Shown piece after piece: positions 25,840 to 33,179 of a stretch of DNA of 64,000 nt. Made by a program: the position numbers and the translations under genes. Under the pieces are notes generated by a model. It did no database searches. It had not been told where the DNA came from and saw only the letters and a list, made by a program, of their open reading frames with translations. The stretch spans positions 310,001-374,000 of the forward strand of contig NZ_CP075175.1 of the NCBI RefSeq assembly GCF_021223605.1, read 5' to 3'. Positions within the stretch are counted from its first letter, which is position 1. The number at the start of each line of letters is the position of its first letter. The DNA is from Paenibacillus sp. 481 (GTDB lineage Bacteria > Bacillota > Bacilli > Paenibacillales > Paenibacillaceae).

Positions 25840-26718
25840 TTACTCATCAAAAATAGTCATTTGTTGCATCGGCATAGGCGTTACAGGCTGACCCAACATG
25901 CTCATTAATTGCTTCGCGTTCCCTGCCGCATGACCACCTGAATTGTTATTAAAAATCATGCAAACTTCCGCTGTCTGCTGCGTGAGCGCACGCAAATACC
26001 CGCTCCATTGTTCCAACTCTGCTTCGTTATAATCATATAAATAGCGTACTTCACGCCAATTTGGCTGTCCGCTCGCGTTCCACCCTGAAACATTGCGCCC
26101 GTGCATTCGAATCATCGTTAAGGAAGGCTCGGTTGGATGCAGAATCATCGGAACCGATCCTTCCCCAGCTTGAGGCTCGTCGCATATGCTATGAATCCAT
26201 CCCTCCTGTTCCATAAACGCTAACGTCTTGTCGTGCATATCAGCGCGAAACCAGCTCTGATGGCGAAATTCCAGCGCCACTGGAATCCCTTCCATCCACG
26301 TACGTGTTCGTCGTAAGACGTCCACATGCTTCCGGCTACAATCAAACCACGGCGGATATTGAAACAATGCGGCTTTCAATTTACCCGCCTGTTGCAACGT
26401 CTCCACCGATTCACGAAACACGTTAAACATCGTTCTCGAATCAGCGAACGGAATTTTCCCTCTAGAATGCCCCGTCATCCCTTGGTACGCTTTAACAATA
26501 AAGCTAAAATGACTCGGCGTCTGCCCGATCCAACTTTGCATCCGTTCAACGGAAGGAATCGCGTAAAATGAGCTGTCCAGCTCTACGATTGAAAAATGGT
26601 CGGCATAGCTTTTTAATTTATCACTGCTCTTCGTGCCCGCTGCATAAATAGCGTCATGATCACCCCATCCGGCTAAACCGATTTGTATGGAGGCAGCGTT
26701 TGTTCTGTCTAAGCTCAC
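25840..26718 (-). CDS. DUF72 domain protein (YunF/YecE-like)
   Basis: 292 residues, the normal DUF72 length, a TIM-barrel-like family. Family landmarks: IQIGLAGWGDHDAIY at the start, FSIVELDSSFYAIPS, FSFIVKAYQGMTGHSRG, and near the end VCMIFNNNSGGHAAGNAKQL. The biochemical role of DUF72 is unknown; some members sit near nucleases. GTG 26718 has AGGAGTGACTGGAC upstream. It is divergent from the nitroreductase gene. Confidence 0.9.
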   Translation of the reverse strand: MSLDRTNAASIQIGLAGWGDHDAIYAAGTKSSDKLKSYADHFSIVELDSSFYAIPSVERMQSWIGQTPSHFSFIVKAYQGMTGHSRGKIPFADSRTMFNVFRESVETLQQAGKLKAALFQYPPWFDCSRKHVDVLRRTRTWMEGIPVALEFRHQSWFRADMHDKTLAFMEQEGWIHSICDEPQAGEGSVPMILHPTEPSLTMIRMHGRNVSGWNASGQPNWREVRYLYDYNEAELEQWSGYLRALTQQTAEVCMIFNNNSGGHAAGNAKQLMSMLGQPVTPMPMQQMTIFDE

Positions 26719-26873
26719 GTCCAGTCACTCCTAGTGCATTAAACTTGATTCGCATTTTTTGGTATGATTATCTTTGTACAAATCACATAAATTATGTTAC
26801 TATATAAATGTTAGTAATGAACAATAATTCTTATCTAAAATGGTTACTTTATAACGAGAAGGGACAGATGATA

Positions 26874-27494
26874 ATGACAACACATATTGATGAAGTTATG
26901 CGTGCACGTCACTCCGTACGTAAATACGATGCGGATGTACGTATTCCAGAAGCAGATTTACAACATATTTTGGAAATGGCAGCAACTGCACCTTCCTCTT
27001 GGAACTTGCAGCATTGGCGTTTCCTCACGATTCAAGAAGCAGCGAACAAACAGCGCTTGCTCCCTATCGCTTATAATCAGCAACAAATCGTGGACAGCTC
27101 CGCGGTCATCGTCATATTGGGCGATGCAGAAGCGAACTTGGTAGCTGGCGATGTATACGGCCCAGCGCTTGCGTCTGGCTATATTTCGCAACAAGTACAT
27201 GACACGCTTGTGGGCAATATTGAACAAGCTTATGCAAGCAGCTCGGCTTTCGGTCGTGAAGAAGCCATTCGCAACGCTTCTTTAGCAGCAATGCAACTTA
27301 TGTTGGCTGCCAAAGCGAAAGGGTACGACACTTGCCCAATCGGTGGATTTAACCGTGAACAACTTGCAGAAGCGTTCAACATTCCAACTCGCTATGTGCC
27401 TGTTATGATTATAACAGTAGGTCAAGCTTCTGCTCCAGCACACGGCACAGGTCGATTCCCATTGACACATTCGGTTATTAACGAAACATTCTAA
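26874..27494 (+). CDS. Nitroreductase-family flavoprotein
   Basis: 206 residues from ATG 26874 (GAGAAGGGA nine bases upstream; the ATG at 26868 is too close). FMN-binding signature RARHSVRKYD at the N-terminus, AATAPSSWNLQHWRF (FMN contacts), and the C-terminal CPIGGFNREQLAEAFNIP. Family members use NAD(P)H to reduce nitroaromatics, quinones or other substrates as FMN dimers. It resembles Bacillus YdgI/YodC-type nitroreductases. Followed by its own terminator. Confidence 0.92.
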   Translation: MTTHIDEVMRARHSVRKYDADVRIPEADLQHILEMAATAPSSWNLQHWRFLTIQEAANKQRLLPIAYNQQQIVDSSAVIVILGDAEANLVAGDVYGPALASGYISQQVHDTLVGNIEQAYASSSAFGREEAIRNASLAAMQLMLAAKAKGYDTCPIGGFNREQLAEAFNIPTRYVPVMIITVGQASAPAHGTGRFPLTHSVINETF

Positions 27495-27502
27495 GACAAC
27501 AG

Positions 27503-27534
27503 CGTCTGTCCAGCGTATCCACGTTAGACAGACG
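27503..27534 (+). terminator. Terminator of the nitroreductase gene
   Basis: CGTCTGTC (27503-27510) and GACAGACG (27527-27534) form a perfect 8-bp stem, followed by TTTTTA. Confidence 0.88.
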
Positions 27535-27550
27535 TTTTTACCTTGGCTCG

Positions 27551-28462
27551 CTATTTAAGCCTTAACATCACATGTACGGAACGTCCGTCCCCTTTAAGAT
27601 TCGATTGTCGCACATACAGCTGCGCCGAGCCATCCCCATCCAAAAATATGCCATCTTCCAACGCTTCAGATACATGTCTGCTTGAAAAATACTCCATAAT
27701 GCCTTGCCGAAACAAACCCGCAGTTACGCGTGTCGGCGTCACTACCAAATAAAGACGCCCTTGCCGGTCATACACAACAGCTGAGCGCTCGCGTTGCTCA
27801 TCCATAAAAGGGAGAGCTTCCGCTTTCGCTTGTGCGTACCAGTCCTCTTTTTTTCGTTGCAGTTGCATACTGATGCCGCCTGCGGCCCAATAGTTCGAAC
27901 TATCCTGAATACGAATCTCATCCATCGAGCGAACGATTTGCACGGACAGCCGTTTGTCGACTTCGTCATACACGAGCGTTCCTCGCGCATATTTGACATT
28001 CAACCCCCCCCTGATCCGTATTCATTTTGACTCCCTAATAAAGGTTGACCATCACCCACAGCTATACTAAGTAGCTTATCCTCATAAAAAAACCAGCGAC
28101 CTTTCCAATGCCTCTTGTTTGCGTTCATCCAGTCGCTTGAATAAATGACGATCAGCCGAAAGAAACGGCCATCTATCAGCTGATCCATCGATTAGATGCG
28201 GTATTACGTCACAGATGGAACTTGCCTTAGTATGTCAATCTCCTACCACGCATCCGATTCCCTAACCACCGGCTTCACCTCCTCACAGACGAAGAACAAA
28301 TCAGGCAAGCGGGAGACGAAACGTAAAAGGAGCGCTCCATGTATTTTAGGTTCCGCTTCATGCTCAGCTCAGCGCAGAGCCGGTCACTCCAAGCAACATT
28401 CCCCAGTTTTCTCGACTGAGCATTTTCCATTTCATTCAAGTTCTACTCAAGCTCGATTTCAC
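27551..28462 (-). pseudogene. Decayed phosphodiester-glycosidase-like gene broken at homopolymers
   Basis: The last 150 codons (TTG at 28003 to 27551) are open and end in the NAGPA-like core: SAVVYDRQGRLYLVVTPTRV and DGIFLDGDGSAQLYV. Upstream the reading continues in other frames: a frame change at the G8 tract (C8 on plus, 28004-28011) links it to LLSIAVGDGQPLLGSQNEYG; one at the T7 tract (28086-28092) links that to LIDGSADRWPFLSADRHLFK. Further upstream come in-frame stops and at least one more shift, back to a GTG at 28462 with GGAGG seven bases before it (VKSSLSRT, then stop, then MKWKMLSRENW). This is either a pseudogene or several homopolymer sequencing errors. Function in sugar 1-phosphodiester cleavage is family knowledge only. 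Confidence 0.6.
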
Positions 28463-28532
28463 GAAAAAACCTCCGTCAATGTCGGTTCCGAAAGCACCGT
28501 CAGGGAGAGAGGTTAATGACAAAGCAATAAAA

Positions 28533-28562
28533 ACTACCGCCCCCCTAGAGTTGAGCGGTAGT
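28533..28562 (-). terminator. Terminator of the secreted Fn3 protein gene
   Basis: ACTACCGC (28533-28540) and GCGGTAGT (28555-28562), perfect 8-bp stem, minus strand continues TTTTTATTG. Confidence 0.85.
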
Positions 28563-28566
28563 TGTA

Positions 28567-29664
28567 CTACTTGCTAATATTATATTCACTTACTTCAAAT
28601 GTTAAGATCTTGTCAAAGATAACATAATCTTTTCGGCTGCTGAATGGACCTTTGTTATTATTGTGTTTATTAATTGCAAATTTAGCCGATCCAATGCCGT
28701 TAGACTTTGCCTCATACCAATCGATAAATGCATTTACTTCAGCCATGGATAGATCAAATTCCTTTTCTAAACCGGTGCTCAATGTCACTACAAGAATTGC
28801 TCTATTTCCTTTAGGTTGTTCTGGATCTGGTTTTGGATCTGGTTTTGGATCAGGGATTACTGCTGCTTGAGGTGTTGCCATTGCTTCATTTGAATATTTA
28901 CTTTCTCCGTCCGCATTAATTGCCGTCACCACATAGTAATAAGTAGTTCCATTATTTACGGAAGTGTCAGTATAATTTGTTCCAATAACATTGGTAGCGA
29001 TAGATGTATACGGCCCGCCTGCTGTTGTAGCTCTGAATACATTGTAGCTTTTTGCATTATCAACCGCATTCCAGGCAAGATCTACTTTGGAATTCCCTCC
29101 CACTGCATGTAAATTAAGTGGTGCTGATGGTAGATTAGGCTTTGACGAAATTAGAGTTATTTCGGATATCGCTGCCCATGAATTTGATGCGGCGATATCA
29201 ATTTTAATTCCATCATAGTCTCCAGGGGTTACCGCAACTGGTTCAAATAAATCCACCTTAGTAGGATCTATAGTTCCAGGTGAAGATGGATCAATTCCTG
29301 TAATAACACTTGCTGTAATTTTAGAGCTTATAGCCGCCCATTCACCATTCTTCAGTCCGTAAAAAGTATAACTCACATTAGACTTTCCGCTTGCTACAGA
29401 TGCTAACTGAATCTTTGTGATATTAATTGAGCTCGGAAAAGTTACCTGAATAGTTCCAGTAGTATTACCGGCATTCCAATAGGTAGAAGCATCGCCATCT
29501 ATTGCAGCTTCTGTCCGATGACCACCATAAAATGTACCCGATGAAACAGAACCTTTTGGTATAGCAGTACCTTGCATATTTCCTACTGATCCTGCTGCAT
29601 ATGTAGGCAGTGCACCAATACACATCATTAATACGATTAGTGCTAGAATACTTTTGGTTTTCAA
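28567..29664 (-). CDS. Secreted discoidin-like / fibronectin type III protein
   Basis: 365 residues from TTG 29664 (AGGAG eight bases upstream; GTG 29673 lies in the ribosome site). A Sec signal (ILALIVLMMCIGALPTYA) is cleaved after AYA-type residues. Residues about 25-175 resemble an F5/8C (discoidin) carbohydrate-binding domain (EAAIDGDASTYWNAG ... IQVTFPSSINITKIQL). One Fn3 domain (about 180-265), a Pro-Asp-Lys hinge (PDPKPDPKPDPEQPK), and a C-terminal about 75-residue domain (RAILVVTLSTGLEKEFDLSM ... SSRKDYVIFDKI) that I associate with Paenibacillus/Brevibacillus extracellular proteins. Probably cell-surface or polysaccharide binding. No catalytic domain. Confidence 0.82.
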   Translation of the reverse strand: MKTKSILALIVLMMCIGALPTYAAGSVGNMQGTAIPKGSVSSGTFYGGHRTEAAIDGDASTYWNAGNTTGTIQVTFPSSINITKIQLASVASGKSNVSYTFYGLKNGEWAAISSKITASVITGIDPSSPGTIDPTKVDLFEPVAVTPGDYDGIKIDIAASNSWAAISEITLISSKPNLPSAPLNLHAVGGNSKVDLAWNAVDNAKSYNVFRATTAGGPYTSIATNVIGTNYTDTSVNNGTTYYYVVTAINADGESKYSNEAMATPQAAVIPDPKPDPKPDPEQPKGNRAILVVTLSTGLEKEFDLSMAEVNAFIDWYEAKSNGIGSAKFAINKHNNNKGPFSSRKDYVIFDKILTFEVSEYNISK

Positions 29665-29673
29665 GTTGTTCAC

Positions 29674-30064
29674 TCCTATTAATTAATAAGTTGACAAAGA
29701 TAAATGATACAAAATATAAAATAACATGTCCAAACATATTAATACTTTTATAAGAAAATAATCCATTATCAAGGTTTATTCTCATAAAATACATGTTTAC
29801 TATTTTGAAGTACTTTCGACAACATTACATGCACCCAAAACACGATGAACCGATTCCCATCTAAGTTTTTAGTATGTCGTCTCACTAATCGGGGAGTTGA
29901 ATACCTGATTAGCCCCTCGAATTTGGACACACACCTGCTAATATGCGCTTTCTCAAAAGCTAGCACACCAGCTTTTATGGAACAACCTACGATCTTGTTA
30001 TTACTGCGGTTCGGCAAGATTAGCACAGTTTAATGGTCTCAAGTTAATCTGATTCCAAAAAAAA
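29674..30064. other. AT-rich 400-nt gap with a possible H-type pseudoknot
   Basis: Between the Fn3 gene and the immunity gene I find no convincing gene. The short ORFs here lack ribosome sites and overlap. One structural oddity: CTAATC-GGGG-12 nt-GATTAG-CCCC (29885-29916), in which the two stems interleave as in an H-type pseudoknot. It may be chance. Confidence 0.3.
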
Positions 30065-30088
30065 GAGACGAATATCAATATCCGTCTC
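30065..30088 (-). terminator. Terminator overlapping the immunity gene stop
   Basis: GAGACG (30065-30070) and CGTCTC (30083-30088) with an AT-rich loop; the minus strand continues TTTTTTTT. The immunity-gene stop (30075-30077) lies in the loop. Confidence 0.8.
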
Positions 30089-30542
30089 GGCTTGAACATT
30101 GTTCCTTTAATTCGGTGAACTCGGTACAAAGTTGGGCTACAAACTGCTCGATTTGGGCTTTCGTAATTTGGATTTGCAATGCTGGGCCCGTGTTACAAGA
30201 AATGCGTTGTGCCCCAAATTCTCCGGCATCTAACACGAAAATAAGCGTGTATGTATCAGGATACTCCTCATGATCGATTTTATTTATGTACATTTCAAAA
30301 CCCGGCTCTAACATACTTATACTTGCTTGCGGCAGGTTTAATGAATGAGAAAGTTTACGAGTCATCAATAAAAAGTCTTCTTCTATGCAGTGAACCGTCT
30401 CGTTAATATCAAAATAATTGCTTATAAGACGAATCTCAAGTGACACGGTATGATATCCGTCATCATGATTCGTAAAGTTTGAAACCGTTAATTCAATCGC
30501 ACAGGATGAAATATCGAATTCAGTATCTAGAAGTTTAGCCAA
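30075..30542 (-). CDS. Candidate immunity protein for the upstream toxin
   Basis: About 155 residues, acidic, cytoplasmic, no signal or membrane helix. I place the start at TTG 30542, preceded by GAAGGTGATGACAAA and lying 16 nt after the toxin stop; the longer frame to ATG 30611 would overlap the toxin gene and has no ribosome site. The sequence (IELTVSNFTNHDDGYHTVSL ... YTLIFVLDAGEFGAQRIS) is not recognised. The role is inferred from tight linkage to a secreted DUF4258-like protein, the usual toxin-then-immunity order, and a shared terminator. Confidence 0.55.
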   Translation of the reverse strand: MAKLLDTEFDISSCAIELTVSNFTNHDDGYHTVSLEIRLISNYFDINETVHCIEEDFLLMTRKLSHSLNLPQASISMLEPGFEMYINKIDHEEYPDTYTLIFVLDAGEFGAQRISCNTGPALQIQITKAQIEQFVAQLCTEFTELKEQCSSRDGY

Positions 30543-30558
30543 TTTGTCATCACCTTCG

Positions 30559-31071
30559 TTAGTATTTCCACTTAAATAGTGTCCATTTTCCCTTAGGGTT
30601 TGTTTGCACATAAGTCGTTACCGCAGATTTTCTATCACCAGAGAGTACTACGGCCACCTTAGAGCTATTCTTATCCCAAGCTATTGGTGCACCCGATTGA
30701 TTGTCCTTGTAGCGGTCACCATGCGATAATGCAGTATCTAGTTGAACAGCAGTAATACTTCTGTCGAGTGCTCTATCTTTCACATGAGCAGTCAATGTAA
30801 TAATCTGTCCCGTCGACAATTGTACAGGTTGAGCTTTCCCCTTTGTAATAACTAAGGTCCTCAATAAAGGAACAGCTTTTAAATCTTCAGAAGACTTTTC
30901 TGCTGTGAGCTCACTGCTACTTGCGTGAAGTACTTCCGACTCATTTTGCAGACTTGTTTGCGAGTCTTTGTCAAGAATAGATTGTACAGCTTCTGCATAG
31001 GGACTGTAAATGAAAGAGATACAAAAAGAGATAATAAAGGTAAAGAACAAAAATTTACTTATATGTTTCAC
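30559..31071 (-). CDS. Secreted protein with C-terminal DUF4258-like toxin domain
   Basis: 170 residues. GTG 31071 follows AGGAGGTGTGAGGTT. A Sec signal peptide (LFFTFIISFCISFIYSPYAEA) precedes a Ser/Glu-rich stalk (about 28-65) and a C-terminal module (about 70-170). The module has the pattern HxxxRxxxRxI (H96, R100, R104, I106 in HVKDRALDRSI), then GDRYKD, VAVVLSGDRKSAVTTYV and a terminal KGKW, the layout of DUF4258-type domains found at the ends of polymorphic toxins, many of them suspected RNases. Here the module has its own signal peptide instead of a long delivery protein. It is followed at once by a candidate immunity gene. Confidence 0.6.
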   Translation of the reverse strand: MKHISKFLFFTFIISFCISFIYSPYAEAVQSILDKDSQTSLQNESEVLHASSSELTAEKSSEDLKAVPLLRTLVITKGKAQPVQLSTGQIITLTAHVKDRALDRSITAVQLDTALSHGDRYKDNQSGAPIAWDKNSSKVAVVLSGDRKSAVTTYVQTNPKGKWTLFKWKY

Positions 31072-31241
31072 AACCTCACACCTCCTAAATAATGGTCATC
31101 CATTAACCTTCCGCAGAGAGTCTAACATACAATCCATTACATGGCAACGCGTATAATAAATAACTATTTCAGCCTTTTTCCTTGATTGCATTTCGCAGAA
31201 AACCCAATAACAATACACCTGACACCTACTCGGCATAAAAA

Positions 31242-31271
31242 AGGAGGGGCCACATCTAAGGGCTCCCTCCT
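31242..31271 (-). terminator. Terminator behind the hypothetical gene 31296-31718
   Basis: On the minus strand AGGAGG..GCC pairs with GGC..CCTCCT and is followed by TTTTTTATG. Confidence 0.75.
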
Positions 31272-31295
31272 CCTACAATCTATTTTTTTCCGTTC

Positions 31296-31718
31296 TCATT
31301 CACGCCAACGTAACTTCAAATCCAATTCACAATACGTCTTTTCTGCCGTACCACTAACCAACTTGAGGATAATGCCTTCGGGCGTAAAATTCATATGCAT
31401 ATCCGCTGATACCCCTGTACTTCGAATGAGTCGAACGACCTCATCATTGAGACCACGTTGCGCCGCATCCATAATCTTGGTGGCGAACTCCGACGAGTGT
31501 TGCACACGCTCCAGTAGTTTTCCGGCTTGCTGCATAAGCTGCTGGCTCATGGCAGCCGAAGCCATAAACGGAGCAGCATGTACAGCTGGATACATTTCAG
31601 GCCGCTCATTGTATGATGGCTCAAAATAGCGTCTATTAATCGGCTTTAACGGCACCACAGGTCCGATAGGTTGAATCGCACCGACCCGCTGCGCCTTTCC
31701 GGGCACATATGGTCGCAT
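31296..31718 (-). CDS. Conserved-looking hypothetical protein
   Basis: 140 residues from ATG 31718, which follows a perfect AAGGAGGAGTACG. The N-terminus is Pro-rich and probably disordered (MRPYVPGKAQRVGAIQPIGP), followed by a helical segment (SQQLMQQAGKLLERVQHSSE) and a basic/amphipathic tail (GIILKLVSGTAEKTYCELDL). No signal peptide or membrane helix. No family recognised. It lies about 110 nt downstream of glsA and may be co-transcribed. Confidence 0.7.
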   Translation of the reverse strand: MRPYVPGKAQRVGAIQPIGPVVPLKPINRRYFEPSYNERPEMYPAVHAAPFMASAAMSQQLMQQAGKLLERVQHSSEFATKIMDAAQRGLNDEVVRLIRSTGVSADMHMNFTPEGIILKLVSGTAEKTYCELDLKLRWRE

Positions 31719-31826
31719 CGTACTCCTCCTTCGTGTCATCCATCTTCTATTTTTATGTGGATAACTGCACAACGGTGACTGATAGAAGAATATGATTGAA
31801 ATGGAATGATATATGCTATTACCCGC

Positions 31827-32765
31827 TTAGAACATACTCCAATCATATTGTTCAGATAAGCGAGCCAGCAAATGCACACCAGCAACGCTATTACCTTTAT
31901 TGTTTAATGCCGGACCGACCACACCGATCCCCATTTGACCAGGAACGATAGCTAAAATACCACCCGACACCCCGCTTTTTGCAGGAATCCCAACTTGAAT
32001 AGCAAATTCGCCAGAAGCATTGTACATCCCGCATGTAACCATAAATGATTTGACGATTTGCACAAAATGGCGTGGAATAACTTGCTCTCCCGTTTCCGTA
32101 TCAAAGCCATTGTTGGCAAGCAATAGCCCCATTTGGGCCAAATTCGCACAGCTCACTTGAATCGCGCATTGACGGAAATACACTTCAAGTGTCTCCTCAA
32201 CATCTTCTTCCAAGATTCCGTTATCGACCAAAAAATAAGCTAGGGAGCGATTCCGATTCGCCGTATCACGCTCTGAGCTGTACACGTCCTCATTCCAGCC
32301 AATGGAATTATCTTTCGCTAGCTTACGAATAAAATCAAGCATCCGCGCCGATTTCACCGCTGGTGTCTCACCTGCAATCAATGAAGCAATGACAATCGCC
32401 CCAGCATTAATGAATGGATTGAAAGGCTTACCTGGGTCTACGAGCTCCAATTTTAACATCGAATTAAAATCGTCTCCCGTCGGCTCCATCCCTACCTTCT
32501 CAAATACGCGCTCCTCACCACTGTCCATTAAGGCAAGTAGCAGCGAGAACACTTTAGAAATGCTTTGCATTGTGAAGCCAATTCCACAATCACCAATCGT
32601 AATTCGTTCACCTTTTATATCAAAAATAGAAATACCTAACGCATCCTTAGGTGAGTTTGCCAATCCCGGTATATATGTTGCCACTTCGCCCTCTTCAGCT
32701 ATAACGCGGCTTTGTTCGACCAACTGCGGCAGTTCTGCACGCAATTGTTGCCAGTTGGTTGCCAT
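31827..32765 (-). CDS. glsA: Glutaminase
   Basis: 312 residues, typical of bacterial serine-dependent glutaminases with a beta-lactamase-like fold; hydrolyses L-glutamine to glutamate and ammonia. The catalytic SxxK is in FTMQSISKVFSLLLAL (near residue 67), with conserved GMEPTGDDFNS, NPFINAGAIV, the catalytic-Tyr region MYNASGEFAIQVGIPAKSGV, and GISIFD. ATG 32765 follows CGGAGTGAACAGAAG. With the glnQHMP-type uptake operon 17 kb away it completes a glutamine-use route. Confidence 0.96.
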   Translation of the reverse strand: MATNWQQLRAELPQLVEQSRVIAEEGEVATYIPGLANSPKDALGISIFDIKGERITIGDCGIGFTMQSISKVFSLLLALMDSGEERVFEKVGMEPTGDDFNSMLKLELVDPGKPFNPFINAGAIVIASLIAGETPAVKSARMLDFIRKLAKDNSIGWNEDVYSSERDTANRNRSLAYFLVDNGILEEDVEETLEVYFRQCAIQVSCANLAQMGLLLANNGFDTETGEQVIPRHFVQIVKSFMVTCGMYNASGEFAIQVGIPAKSGVSGGILAIVPGQMGIGVVGPALNNKGNSVAGVHLLARLSEQYDWSMF

Positions 32766-33049
32766 CTTCTGTTCACTCCGTTCTTCCTAAACCGCTCAAT
32801 TCATAACACACAAAAAAAGATAAGATATAAATTATATTTTATGCCTATATCGTCTGACAACCAACAAGTAAATTCGTACAATTATATAATTATGCAAAAA
32901 AAGTTCATAAACCCGCTTTATTTAGTAAGAATAGAGCCAAAAAATAAGCATCAATCTCAAAAACACCAAAGATTACATGTCTGAACAAATGTTCTCTCCC
33001 CATGGTTTTTCCAATTTGTGATTCCACCATTCATTCCGTAAAAAAGGAA
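32766..33049. other. AT-rich gap between glsA and the metE terminator
   Basis: The 414 nt between glsA and metE hold the metE terminator at 33050-33121; the rest is AT-rich sequence upstream of glsA. I see no gene and no clear hexamer pair with correct spacing. Confidence 0.4.
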
Positions 33050-33121
33050 AATCCCCTTACTCAATAGCTTAGAACGACGTCATCCAACGTTCATCCTTCA
33101 GCTGTTAAGTCAAGGGGATTC
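33050..33121 (-). terminator. Long terminator of metE
   Basis: Outer arms AATCCCCTT (33050-33058) and AAGGGGATT (33112-33120) with partial pairing extending about 20 bp inward (AGCTATTGAGT with ACTTAACAGCT); minus strand continues TTCCTTTTTT. Confidence 0.75.
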
Positions 33122-33179
33122 TCACTATAGTTAAATGTATCTATTTATTCATCTAAATAAGGGCAAATACAAGCTGTAC

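Noticed and set aside
28196-28516. Plus-strand 106-codon Ser-rich ORF
   Set aside because: It is antisense to the decayed gene, lacks a ribosome site and shows no protein-like pattern.
29769-30033. Overlapping 62- and 85-codon ORFs on opposite strands
   Set aside because: No ribosome sites, no recognisable motifs, and they overlap each other.
30559-31071. Type VII (LXG) effector assignment for the toxin
   Set aside because: It has a Sec signal peptide, no LXG/WXG domain, and lies 6 kb from the WXG100 genes on a separate transcript.
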